Notes under the pieces: model-generated | The model's input: the letters and a program-made list of their open reading frames with translations, nothing else | Database searches by the model: none | Told to the model about the DNA's origin: nothing | Made by a program: the position numbers and the translations under genes | Assembly (NCBI RefSeq): GCF_000314975.1 | Contig: NZ_BAEN01000068.1 | Span: 62,001 to 126,000 of the forward strand | DNA length: 64,000 nucleotides | Direction of reading: 5' to 3' | From: Aliiglaciecola lipolytica E3 | Lineage (GTDB): Bacteria > Pseudomonadota > Gammaproteobacteria > Enterobacterales > Alteromonadaceae | Shown: one piece after another, positions 9,392 to 17,493 of the stretch | How the letters are laid out: every line of letters starts with the position of its first letter | Numbering within the stretch: the first letter of the stretch is position 1

Positions 9392-9489
9392 TTCTGGAAA
9401 TTAGGTATATCCTTTTAATGTTGGCATCATAGCTAAAATAAAAATATACTAGGTGTTAGGGTGAAAAAATAACCGAAAAAGGCTTTGTC

Positions 9490-9906
9490 GTGCACAACAA
9501 ATTTGAGGCCCATGGCACTTTGGATCTGGTGGTTACCGATCAGATTTTGCGCTTGGAAGGAACGGGGCCTTGGAATCTTGAATCTCTATATCAATCTGGA
9601 GATCAAGCAAACCCAATAATCGACCAACTTGCTAGCAAACCTTGGGGCGTTATACTCATTTTGCATGGTGAGTGTATTTATGTGCATGCCGCAGGAAAAC
9701 GTTTGTCGGAAATCGTACGTGCTGAGAAAAAACGTAATCGCATTGCAACAGCGGTGTTGGTAAATGATTGCGACTCCCCTAATTTCGCCAAATCACACAT
9801 AGGTGAAATTTATCAAAATGCCGGTGAGCACTTTGCATTTTTTGATGATATTGAATTAGCTGAACGCTGGTTAAAGCAACAATTGAAAGACGCTTCACAA
9901 AACTAA
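9490..9906 (+). CDS. Conserved hypothetical protein, possible STAS-like fold
   Basis: A 138-residue soluble protein with alternating strands and helices: TLDLVVTDQILRLEGTGPWN, then WGVILILHGECIY, ATAVLVNDC, and a C-terminal helix AERWLKQQL. This arrangement resembles STAS/SpoIIAA-like domains that bind partners or small ligands, but I cannot name a family. The start is GTG at 9490, with AAGG seven bases upstream; no in-frame ATG lies near. It sits about 90 bases before proB with its own upstream region, and nothing in the neighbourhood explains its role. Confidence 0.65.
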   Translation: MHNKFEAHGTLDLVVTDQILRLEGTGPWNLESLYQSGDQANPIIDQLASKPWGVILILHGECIYVHAAGKRLSEIVRAEKKRNRIATAVLVNDCDSPNFAKSHIGEIYQNAGEHFAFFDDIELAERWLKQQLKDASQN

Positions 9907-9998
9907 TTTTTCATTTTTCCATATCTTATCCCCTTAACATCTTGTTAAGTTTGTGAATTGTCGTACTCTACAAATAATTCTATTGGTCGAGAAAAAAG

Positions 9999-11096
9999 AT
10001 GCATCAGTTCGAGTGGCAACGGGCAGTTATTAAGGTTGGTAGCGCATTAATTGCACCTGATGGTCAGCAATGTAGTGCTCGGTATTTGCTAGCAATTGCA
10101 CGTTTTATTACAGCAAGTAAGGAACAAGGGAAAGAAGTCATTTTGGTTTCTTCTGGTAGTGTTGCTGCGGGCCGAAGTAGTGTGCCAATTCACCACCCTC
10201 CTTCAATCGCTGAAAAACAAGCTATGGCATCAATTGGACAAATGCAAATGATGGCTAACTGGTCACGTTTTTTTGATTTCCCTTGTGCGCAACTTTTACT
10301 TACCTATGATGATCTGCATAGTCGAACCCGTTATGTAAACATAAAAAATACCTTAAGAGAGCTTCTTAATCACCAAGCTTTACCGATCGTCAATGAAAAT
10401 GACACGGTCGCCGTAAACGAGTTGAAGGTCGGTGATAATGATAATTTAGCTGCTTATACTGCGTTAATTGCACAAGCAGATACGCTGATTATTTGTTCTG
10501 ATGTGGATGGCTTGTACGACCAAGATCCACGTAAAAATCCTCACGCCAACCTCATTCCTGAAGTCACTTGTGTGGATGAAAGTATTTTTGCATTGGCTGG
10601 TGGAGCCGGCACCAAGTTGGGTACAGGCGGTATGCATACCAAACTTCAAGCAGCACAAAAATGCACTCAAAGCGGTATTCAAACGCTTATTGTCAATGGC
10701 CAAAAAGGGGCGGTATTCGACCATCTTTTAGAAGGTAAGGTGTTAGGAACACGTTTTACACCTGTGGCAAGCCGCGAAAATGCGCGACGCCAATGGCTTA
10801 AACATACATTAAAAAGTGGCGGTAAAATCGTGATAGATTCAGGTGCGAAAACCGCTATTTTAAGTAAAGGTGCGTCATTATTACCTAGTGGAATTGTCGA
10901 TGTAATCGGTCAGTTTAATTCTGGAGACGCGGTGACAATTGAGTATCAAAATAATGCATTAGCAAAAGGGTTAGCTTTATATAACTCTTCTGACCTGAAT
11001 AATATAAAAGGCATGCGAAGCTGCAAAATTGAAAGTATTTTAGGTTACACTTTTGGTGAAGCTGTTGTGCATAGAGATGATATGGTTCTGCTTTAA
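9999..11096 (+). CDS. proB: Glutamate 5-kinase
   Basis: A 365-residue cytosolic enzyme catalysing the first step of proline synthesis, phosphorylation of glutamate to gamma-glutamyl phosphate. The amino acid kinase domain (about 1-255) shows VIKVGSALIA, VSSGSVAAGR, NENDTVAVNELKVGDNDNL, SDVDGLYDQDPR and GTGGMHTKLQAA; a PUA domain (about 275-355, with GIVDVIGQFNSGDAV) completes the long form found in E. coli. It is followed 17 bases later by proA, so the pair forms an operon. The product is normally feedback-inhibited by proline. Confidence 0.96.
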   Translation: MHQFEWQRAVIKVGSALIAPDGQQCSARYLLAIARFITASKEQGKEVILVSSGSVAAGRSSVPIHHPPSIAEKQAMASIGQMQMMANWSRFFDFPCAQLLLTYDDLHSRTRYVNIKNTLRELLNHQALPIVNENDTVAVNELKVGDNDNLAAYTALIAQADTLIICSDVDGLYDQDPRKNPHANLIPEVTCVDESIFALAGGAGTKLGTGGMHTKLQAAQKCTQSGIQTLIVNGQKGAVFDHLLEGKVLGTRFTPVASRENARRQWLKHTLKSGGKIVIDSGAKTAILSKGASLLPSGIVDVIGQFNSGDAVTIEYQNNALAKGLALYNSSDLNNIKGMRSCKIESILGYTFGEAVVHRDDMVLL

Positions 11097-11113
11097 AAAG
11101 TGAGTAAAAGGAT

Positions 11114-12364
11114 ATGACATTTTCAATCGCCGCTGCAGCAAAGGCAGCAAAGAAAGCCGCTAGAGGTTATTCATCCTTGGGAAGTCAGGCTAAAAACGCC
11201 TTATTAACCGAGATAGCTGAGCAATTAATAGAGCAAAAAGAGCAAATATTAATTGCTAATCAAAAAGACTTAGATGCAGCCCAAGAAAATCAAATTGATG
11301 CATCTATGCAAGATAGGTTGCGCTTGAACGAAGCGCGTCTAAAAGCAATTCGCGATGCTGTATTGGAGATTGTTCAACAGCCTGATCCCGTAGGAGAAAT
11401 TAGTCACGTTCAACAGCGTCCTAGTGGAATCCGAGTAGGTAAAATGCGCATTCCCTTGGGCGTTATCGCAATGATTTATGAGTCTCGTCCGAATGTGACG
11501 ATTGATGCAGCAGCCTTATGTTTAAAAGCTGGAAACGGCGTCATTCTGCGTGGTGGTAAAGAAGCCATTCACTCAAATTTAGCATTGGCGAAGTGTATTC
11601 AAGTCGCGCTTGAGAAACATCAATTAGATCCTAATGTTGTGGTTGTGGTGCCGAATACTGACCGTAATGTGATGAACGAATTGATGACTCTAAATGATTC
11701 CATCGACTTAATTATTCCTCGTGGTGGAGAAGGTTTGATTCGCTTTGTCACGGAAAATAGTCGCATTCCAGTTATTCAGCACTTTAAAGGGGTTTGCCAC
11801 CTGTACATTGACAAGCAAGCAGATTTACAAAAAGGCTTGTCAATACTTGAAAATGGTAAAACACAACGCACCAGTGTGTGCAATTCGTTAGAAACCTTGT
11901 TAGTGCATCAATCTGTTGCTGAAACGTTTTTGCCTATGGCGGCAGCGATGTTCAATAACAAAGGGGTAAAAGTGCACGCGTGCAACAATAGTATTCGTTA
12001 CTTTCATGAAGCTGAAGCGGCTACCGAGGATGATTGGCACGCAGAATACCTAGCATTGGAAATAGCAGTGCGCGTAGTAGATGATTTCGACCATGCTGTT
12101 GAGCACATAGGTTTGTATGGTTCTGGTCATACTGAAGTTATTGTTACCCAAGATTATTCCGCTGCCAATGAGTTTATTCGAGTTGTCGATTCTGCGGTTG
12201 TTATGGCAAACGCTTCGTCTCGTTTTTCCGATGGCGGAGAATTAGGACTTGGTGCTGAAATTGGTATATCAACCAGTAAATTACACGCCTATGGACCTAT
12301 GGGGGCGACATCATTGACGACTGAAAAGTTTGTTGTCTACGGTGACGGTGAAACACGTGGTTAA
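11114..12364 (+). CDS. proA: Gamma-glutamyl phosphate reductase
   Basis: A 416-residue NADPH-dependent dehydrogenase of the ALDH superfamily, which reduces gamma-glutamyl phosphate to glutamate semialdehyde, the precursor of proline. Family features include PLGVIAMIYESRPNVT, LKAGNGVILRGGKEA, PRGGEGLIRFV and the catalytic cysteine in QRTSVCNSLETLLVH; GGELGLGAEIGIST marks the C-terminal part. Length is that of E. coli ProA. An AAAGG motif lies upstream of the ATG. It completes the proBA operon and is followed by a clear terminator. Confidence 0.96.
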   Translation: MTFSIAAAAKAAKKAARGYSSLGSQAKNALLTEIAEQLIEQKEQILIANQKDLDAAQENQIDASMQDRLRLNEARLKAIRDAVLEIVQQPDPVGEISHVQQRPSGIRVGKMRIPLGVIAMIYESRPNVTIDAAALCLKAGNGVILRGGKEAIHSNLALAKCIQVALEKHQLDPNVVVVVPNTDRNVMNELMTLNDSIDLIIPRGGEGLIRFVTENSRIPVIQHFKGVCHLYIDKQADLQKGLSILENGKTQRTSVCNSLETLLVHQSVAETFLPMAAAMFNNKGVKVHACNNSIRYFHEAEAATEDDWHAEYLALEIAVRVVDDFDHAVEHIGLYGSGHTEVIVTQDYSAANEFIRVVDSAVVMANASSRFSDGGELGLGAEIGISTSKLHAYGPMGATSLTTEKFVVYGDGETRG

Positions 12365-12433
12365 CGCATCAGGTTTGTGTGTATAGGTTAATCTGAAAAC
12401 TGAATATTTGTGATATTCAAAATTACCACTTTT

Positions 12434-12466
12434 AAACCCCCAATTCGCTAAGGATTGGGGGTTTTT
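12434..12466 (+). terminator. Rho-independent terminator of proBA
   Basis: An 11-base-pair stem AAACCCCCAAT / ATTGGGGGTTT with a 9-base loop and a following T run, about 70 bases after the proA stop. It separates proBA from the convergent peptidase gene. Confidence 0.88.
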
Positions 12467-12506
12467 ATTTTCGATTGTTACTATCTGCCAAGTGCTTGTT
12501 CGAATT

Positions 12507-13985
12507 TTAACGGGGATTGGCTGTTACGCCACTGGTTTCTTCAAGCATGGCATAAAAGAAGCTAATCGCATTTAAGTAATCGTCAACAGGTAATTGTTCA
12601 TTGATGCCGTGAAAGCGTTTTAAACCTTCAGAATCTAACCGCACCATCATAAAACGATATATATTATCAGACAGCCCGGTGTAATAACGCGAATCCGTTC
12701 CACCCATTACTAAATAAGGCGCTACTAAAACATCATTGTTTTGTTGGCGAATATGCTTTTCGATTAACCTATAGCCCATGCTATCTGTGGGAGAAACGCC
12801 AGATGGCTCCACTCCCATAAAGTCTGTCACTACCACTCGTTCATCATCTATTGCGTTAATTACATGCTGTTTCACCGTATTGATACTTTCTCTAGGCATG
12901 ATGCGGAAATTAATCACAGCCGAAGCCTGAGTCGGTAAAATGTTGGATTTAGAACTTCCGTTTGCCATAGTAGCCGCAATAGTAGTTCTGATACCGGCTG
13001 CCGTAGAAGGGGCTTTTAACATGGCGTTTTTAACTACGGGTTCTAATAACCACAGGTTTGCCATAGGTAAGCGCGAAGTCAACGGGGCGTGGTTAGCGAC
13101 TGCATCAAACGTTTTTTTGCTATAGGTTAAGTCGGTATCAAACGGGGCATTTTCCACTTTTACAATCGCCTCACTCAAAATCCCTAACGCCGTATGATCT
13201 GGTGGTTGTGATGAATGTCCACCTTCTGAATTTACGGTAAGTTTCAGGTTAACAAAGCCTTTTTCGGCTATTCCGATGATGGCTACAGGTTTGTCGATAC
13301 CCGACATGATGCCTTCCGTAATAGCGCCACCTTCGTCCAAGACAAACTCGAATTCAAGATTCTGTTGTTCCAAGTATTCCGCAATTTTAACTGCGCCTAG
13401 GGTTCCACCTACTTCTTCATCGTGTCCAAAAGCTAAGTAAATACCACGCTTGAGAGGCTTATTTTGCTGCAACAACATCTCCATAGACTCAAGCAAAGCG
13501 AACACCGTTACTTTGTCGTCAATGGTGCCGCGCCCCCAAATGACATCGTCTACAACGGCACCGCTGAAAGGCGGTTGTTGCCATTTGCTTAAGGTCACAT
13601 CATCAACCGGCACCACATCCATATGCCCCATAAATAATGCAGGTTTAAGCGAACTGTCGGTACCAGGAAAGTAATACAGCAGGCTATGTTGGCTGAAGGT
13701 TTTTTGTTGTGCAACTTGATGCACAAGAGGGTAACTTTGCTGTATATGTTGCCTTAATTCGATGAAGGGCTGGTCGTCAACTTGTTCCGGGTCGTCATAG
13801 GAAATCGTTTTGAATTGGATAGCTCTGGCGAACCTCAACACTGCCGCTTCGGGGTCTAATGGCATTACTTGCTTGGATTGTTCTACTTGGAGCTGATTAT
13901 CGCTAAATACCGTTTCAGCGCGTATCCACAGAACAGCTGCAAGAATTAATAATCCCAACAGTAAGATGGTAATAAGCTTTTTCAT
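12507..13985 (-). CDS. M20 family metallopeptidase, membrane-anchored
   Basis: A 492-residue peptidase. The N-terminus (ITILLLGLLILAAVLWIRA, residues 4-22) is a signal anchor, so the enzyme probably acts in the periplasm. The dinuclear zinc site of family M20 can be read in FMGHMDVVPV, GRGTIDDKV and FGHDEEVGG, with a dimerisation domain between about 245 and 370 (KLTVNSEGGHSSQPP). The architecture is that of carboxypeptidase PM20D1/CPS1-like members, which handle N-acyl amino acids or dipeptides; the substrate here is unknown. AAAGGAC precedes the ATG. It is convergent with proBA and divergent from the EamA transporter gene. Confidence 0.88.
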   Translation of the reverse strand: MKKLITILLLGLLILAAVLWIRAETVFSDNQLQVEQSKQVMPLDPEAAVLRFARAIQFKTISYDDPEQVDDQPFIELRQHIQQSYPLVHQVAQQKTFSQHSLLYYFPGTDSSLKPALFMGHMDVVPVDDVTLSKWQQPPFSGAVVDDVIWGRGTIDDKVTVFALLESMEMLLQQNKPLKRGIYLAFGHDEEVGGTLGAVKIAEYLEQQNLEFEFVLDEGGAITEGIMSGIDKPVAIIGIAEKGFVNLKLTVNSEGGHSSQPPDHTALGILSEAIVKVENAPFDTDLTYSKKTFDAVANHAPLTSRLPMANLWLLEPVVKNAMLKAPSTAAGIRTTIAATMANGSSKSNILPTQASAVINFRIMPRESINTVKQHVINAIDDERVVVTDFMGVEPSGVSPTDSMGYRLIEKHIRQQNNDVLVAPYLVMGGTDSRYYTGLSDNIYRFMMVRLDSEGLKRFHGINEQLPVDDYLNAISFFYAMLEETSGVTANPR

Positions 13986-14107
13986 TTTAATAGTCCTTTA
14001 GTTAGAAAATTGCTTTACCAGAACAACGATATCAGCCAAAGCATTATTAGTCGCTTTTCATATGTTTTGATATTATGTCAAATTGTTCAGTATCTCTAGG
14101 CCAATGA

Positions 14108-15013
14108 GTGTCCAATCTTCAACTATTTGTTACATGCACCTTAATTTGGGGCTCAACTTGGATCGCGATTACATTTCAACTCGATGAAGTCGACCCAGTC
14201 TTATCAGTGGCTTACCGCTTTACCATTGCCGCAATTATTCTGGGTTGTGTTTGTTGGTTCAAACGGTTACCGCTTAAATTACCTATGCATATCCATATAA
14301 AAATGGCAGCTGTTGGTCTAAGTTTATACACATTGGACTACAGCTTTTTGTATGAAAGTCAGCGTTATTTGGTGAGTGCCGTCGTCGCTCTAATGAGTTC
14401 TTGTATCATTTACATTAATGTCATTATGCGTCGTTTATTCCTTAAAAAACCTATTCGTATGGAAGTCGTTTTAGGTGCTACTTTTGGATTGCTAGGTATG
14501 GCATTGATTTTTGTGCCGCAATTTGAAAACGAACAAACTCATCTTTTTTTGTCTTTAGGTATCACTCTCGCATGTATTTCTTTTGTCTGTGCCGCATTGG
14601 GTAACGTCATTTCAGAGCGAATTTTAGACCATGGGACACCGGTAATTCAGATGAATTTTTGGGCAATGACTTATGCTTTGTTTTTCCTGTATGGTTTTGC
14701 TTTTCTCAATGGCGCAGAATTTGTTCTGCCCAGTTCGTCAGATTATTACGTATCACTACTGTTTTTAGCCGTATTTGGCTCTGTACTGGCCTTTGGTGCT
14801 TATATGAAATTGGTTCAACAGATTGGCTCCGATAAAGCTGCTTATGTGGTGTTGATGTATCCCTTGGTTGCGCTATTTTTATCTACCCTATTTGAAGGTT
14901 ATCAGTGGCATTTACAAGCGCTAATTGGTGTGGCGGTGGTCTTGTTTGGTAATGCGGTTGCGATGGGAAAAGTACCTTTAGGCGTATTGCTCAAAAAATC
15001 AGTAAAGAATTAG
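14108..15013 (+). CDS. EamA/DMT-family transporter
   Basis: A 301-residue membrane protein with about ten hydrophobic segments arranged as two EamA repeats (about residues 5-130 and 145-285). The first repeat begins with LFVTCTLIWGSTWIAI, the second ends with the typical VLMYPLVALFLSTLFEGYQW. Such transporters export metabolites or amino acids in the inner membrane; the substrate cannot be predicted. The start is GTG at 14108 with AGG seven bases upstream; the ATG four bases earlier is in another frame. It is divergent from the M20 peptidase gene. Confidence 0.88.
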   Translation: MSNLQLFVTCTLIWGSTWIAITFQLDEVDPVLSVAYRFTIAAIILGCVCWFKRLPLKLPMHIHIKMAAVGLSLYTLDYSFLYESQRYLVSAVVALMSSCIIYINVIMRRLFLKKPIRMEVVLGATFGLLGMALIFVPQFENEQTHLFLSLGITLACISFVCAALGNVISERILDHGTPVIQMNFWAMTYALFFLYGFAFLNGAEFVLPSSSDYYVSLLFLAVFGSVLAFGAYMKLVQQIGSDKAAYVVLMYPLVALFLSTLFEGYQWHLQALIGVAVVLFGNAVAMGKVPLGVLLKKSVKN

Positions 15014-15020
15014 TTATACA

Positions 15021-15056
15021 GGATGCGCAGCTTTAACCTGAGTTAACTGCGCATCC
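15021..15056. terminator. Long hairpin between convergent genes
   Basis: A near-perfect hairpin: GGATGCGCAG (15021-15030) pairs with CTGCGCATCC (15047-15056), and inside it TTAAC pairs with GTTAA around CTGA, leaving a two-base bulge. It starts 8 bases after the EamA stop and lies before the end of a convergent gene. No T tract follows on either strand, so it may be a transcript-end stabiliser or a weak bidirectional terminator. Confidence 0.55.
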
Positions 15057-15066
15057 GCTAGCAAAA

Positions 15067-15339
15067 TCATAAGTTGTTTATTTTTTTGTTTAACTCATAC
15101 GCTGGCTCAGTCACTATTTTTTCTAAGACTTGAATACGTTCTTTCAAGTCTTTTATTTCTTGCTCTTTGTTATTTATCGTGGCCTTAAACTGCTGTTCTT
15201 TGTTGGTTTTAAATGGGTTTTGTGTATTTCCATTAAACCAATCAATGAGTTTCCAATCGTGTTTTGTATCTAGCCAGGCTGCGGCTAAATATATCGAACA
15301 ACAACCAACGATCATTAAAGTAATTGTAATTCCGCTCAT
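15067..15339 (-). CDS. Small membrane protein with PspB-like coiled coil
   Basis: A 90-residue protein: one N-terminal transmembrane segment (about residues 3-21, ITITLMIVGCCSIYLAAAW), a hydrophilic linker, and a C-terminal coiled coil with IKDLKERIQVLEKIVTEPA. The segment resembles the RERIQALESIL region of the phage-shock regulator PspB, which is a similar size and topology. A true PspB normally sits beside pspA and pspC, neither of which is here; the gene instead lies divergent from a sigma factor gene. A role in sensing envelope stress is possible but is inference. Confidence 0.65.
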   Translation of the reverse strand: MSGITITLMIVGCCSIYLAAAWLDTKHDWKLIDWFNGNTQNPFKTNKEQQFKATINNKEQEIKDLKERIQVLEKIVTEPAYELNKKINNL

Positions 15340-15513
15340 TTTGTTTTCCTCTATCTCAATAAGTCACTTAAGTTGTTTGAAACGCTGTGTCTAAACATCG
15401 TTTGTCTTTATAGTCTTTGGCAATTAAAAAACATTACAAATATTTGTAATGTTTTCAGTAATCGTCAGACTATAACTTTAAATTTCACACTTTAATGTTG
15501 CAGGAACAGACAT

Positions 15514-16011
15514 TTGAATACGGATTTCAATGCAATTGTCTCCGAATACGGGCCTTTACTTAGCCGAGTTGCATCAAGCTACGAAGCCAATCAACACTTG
15601 CAACAAGAGTTGTTGCAGGAAATAAGTTTGGCTGTGTGGCAATCGTTAAAGGCGTTCAAAGGTGAAAGCAGCTTGAAAACATATATTCTTCGCGTCGCGC
15701 ATAATAAAGCCGTAACGCATGTGGCCTATCACGCTAAACAACCATTTAACGAAAGTTATTGTGAAATTGAAAATCCGCAATCGAATAACATCGGTTCACC
15801 TGAAAATCAATTGGCCCAACAATCGGATGTCGCTAAGTTATTAAAAGCGGTACGCAAACTACCTGTTCAATCCAGACAGATTGTAACTATGTCGATGGAA
15901 GGCCTTGGCTATCAAGATATCGCTGATGTATGTGGCATCAGTTCGGTCAATGTTGGGGTGATTCTCAATCGCGCAAAAAAATCCTTAATGGAGACATTTC
16001 ATCATGAGTAA
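15514..16011 (+). CDS. ECF-type RNA polymerase sigma factor
   Basis: A 165-residue sigma-70 family protein with region 2 (about 12-75, including LLQEISLAVWQSLKAFKGESSLKTYILRVAHN) and region 4 (about 105-160, LPVQSRQIVTMSMEGLGYQDIADVCGIS as the helix-turn-helix part) and no region 1 or 3. The start appears to be TTG at 15514, with AGGA eight bases upstream. It overlaps the next gene by 8 bases; that gene encodes a membrane protein in the position where an anti-sigma factor is usually found. The regulon cannot be told from the sequence. Confidence 0.87.
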   Translation: MNTDFNAIVSEYGPLLSRVASSYEANQHLQQELLQEISLAVWQSLKAFKGESSLKTYILRVAHNKAVTHVAYHAKQPFNESYCEIENPQSNNIGSPENQLAQQSDVAKLLKAVRKLPVQSRQIVTMSMEGLGYQDIADVCGISSVNVGVILNRAKKSLMETFHHE

Positions 16012-16585
16012 TGACAACTTCGACCTGGATAAAATCTGGCAACAACAAGATGTGACGCAAGTTGATTTTCATTTGCTTAAACGGCAGTGGTGGCTGATGA
16101 GAACGAAACAATATGTTTATATTTTGATGGATGCACTTGCTGCCATTGCTATGCCAATAGCTATTTACTTTTTTCCTCGAAAAATGTCGACGTTTGAAAC
16201 GATCTGGCTGTGGAGCGTATTTTTATTGGTGGTTGTCTGGTTCTTCTATCTACTTTGGTTAAGACGATTTTCCTTAGGGTTTAAATCAGAATCCGCGTCA
16301 ACAACCGATTTTATTGAGCGAGTAAAACTACAATACAAACAAAACATTAAAATAGCACATGTAAATAAAGTGCTATGTTTTTACACGCCGTTGGTGTTTG
16401 TTTGTTTCTTTCTATTTGCCTATTTTGGTGACTCAAGCAATCAGCAAGTACTGCTTAGAAAAGCCAAATTAATGCTTTTATTCAATGCTATTTGTTTACC
16501 GCTAATTTGGTTCTGGATGCACAAGCGTGAACAAAAATTTAAAGGCTTGTTAGCCGACTTTGAAGCTCACTGGGATAGAGCTTAA
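16004..16585 (+). CDS. Membrane protein, possible anti-sigma partner
   Basis: A 193-residue protein with an N-terminal soluble stretch of about 37 residues (DNFDLDKIWQQQDV), two hydrophobic segments at about 38-55 and 63-85, a cytoplasmic loop, and two more segments at about 122-140 and 150-168. Its start lies within the end of the sigma factor gene, so the two are translationally coupled, the usual arrangement for a sigma/anti-sigma pair. No zinc-binding HxxxCxxC motif of the ZAS family is present, so if it is an anti-sigma factor it is of another type. Identification rests on position and topology. Confidence 0.6.
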   Translation: MSNDNFDLDKIWQQQDVTQVDFHLLKRQWWLMRTKQYVYILMDALAAIAMPIAIYFFPRKMSTFETIWLWSVFLLVVVWFFYLLWLRRFSLGFKSESASTTDFIERVKLQYKQNIKIAHVNKVLCFYTPLVFVCFFLFAYFGDSSNQQVLLRKAKLMLLFNAICLPLIWFWMHKREQKFKGLLADFEAHWDRA

Positions 16586-16718
16586 AGCTTCAATAAAATT
16601 AGCAAACGGTCGATTCCCTTGCTCGCGTTCGTATTATTCTGTTTGTACTGATATTTTCCTATCAGATCCGGGTGGGTTTTTGTATGATTACCCTTCCTTG
16701 AGTTATTGACGATATTGT

Positions 16719-17309
16719 ATGAACGAAATCGAACAGCTCCTAGAAAATAATAGAAAGTGGTCAGAACGAACTACTAAGGTCACGCCTGATTTTTTTGCAT
16801 CTTTGGCGAAACAGCAATCCCCTAAATTTTTATGGATTGGTTGTTCTGATAGTCGTGTACCTGCAAATCAAATTGTAGATCTGCCGCCGGGAGAGGTATT
16901 TGTTCATCGAAATGTTGCTAATTTGGTTGTGCATACTGATTTCAATTGCCTCTCTGTGTTGCAATTTGCGGTAGATGTTTTGAAAGTCGAACATGTGATT
17001 GTATGTGGTCATTATGGTTGCGGTGGTATCAATGCTGCGCTACAAAGTGAACCGCTAAACCTAGGGTTGGTAGATAATTGGCTTGGTCATATTCGAGATA
17101 TTGCAAGCAAACATGAAAAAGAGTTAAGTAAACTTTCTGGCGCTGCTAAATCAGCTCGTCTGTGTGAAATCAATGTGCTTGAGCAAACTGAAAATGTGAA
17201 ACGCAATGCCATTGTTAGAAATGCTATCACTCGTGGCCAAAAGTTAAAAATCCACAGCTGGGTATATAGTTTAAAAAATGGCTTAGTGACTGATTTAAGT
17301 GTAGATTAA
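16719..17309 (+). CDS. can: Beta-class carbonic anhydrase
   Basis: A 196-residue zinc enzyme that interconverts CO2 and bicarbonate in the cytosol. Zinc ligands and active-site residues are clear: Cys42, Asp44 and Arg46 in GCSDSRV, and His98 and Cys101 in VCGHYGCGG. It resembles E. coli Can but is about 24 residues shorter, mainly at the C-terminus. The gene has its own upstream region and is followed by a likely terminator, so it appears monocistronic. Confidence 0.94.
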   Translation: MNEIEQLLENNRKWSERTTKVTPDFFASLAKQQSPKFLWIGCSDSRVPANQIVDLPPGEVFVHRNVANLVVHTDFNCLSVLQFAVDVLKVEHVIVCGHYGCGGINAALQSEPLNLGLVDNWLGHIRDIASKHEKELSKLSGAAKSARLCEINVLEQTENVKRNAIVRNAITRGQKLKIHSWVYSLKNGLVTDLSVD

Positions 17310-17339
17310 GCGTCGTTTTCCTAGTCGTTTCAGGTTCAT

Positions 17340-17369
17340 AAAAGTAGTCTATAGTTACAGGCTACTTTT
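17340..17369 (+). terminator. Probable terminator after carbonic anhydrase gene
   Basis: AAAAGTAG (17340-17347) pairs with CTACTTTT (17362-17369) across a 14-base loop; the stem's own T run serves as the tract. It lies about 30 bases after the stop. Confidence 0.55.
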
Positions 17370-17493
17370 GCATTGAAATATCTTGTTTTTCCTCTAACAA
17401 AATTTACTTTTTTACATATAGTTGCAAACACAATTTGCATTTTTTGAATTGAGTTTGTTGCCATTTTTTACCCATTTTGGAACTAATGCTTTA

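Noticed and set aside
17422-17493. Longer N-terminus of the MFS transporter from a TTG
   Set aside because: The added residues precede the family's first helix, the TTG has no ribosome site, and an ATG at 17494 fits.
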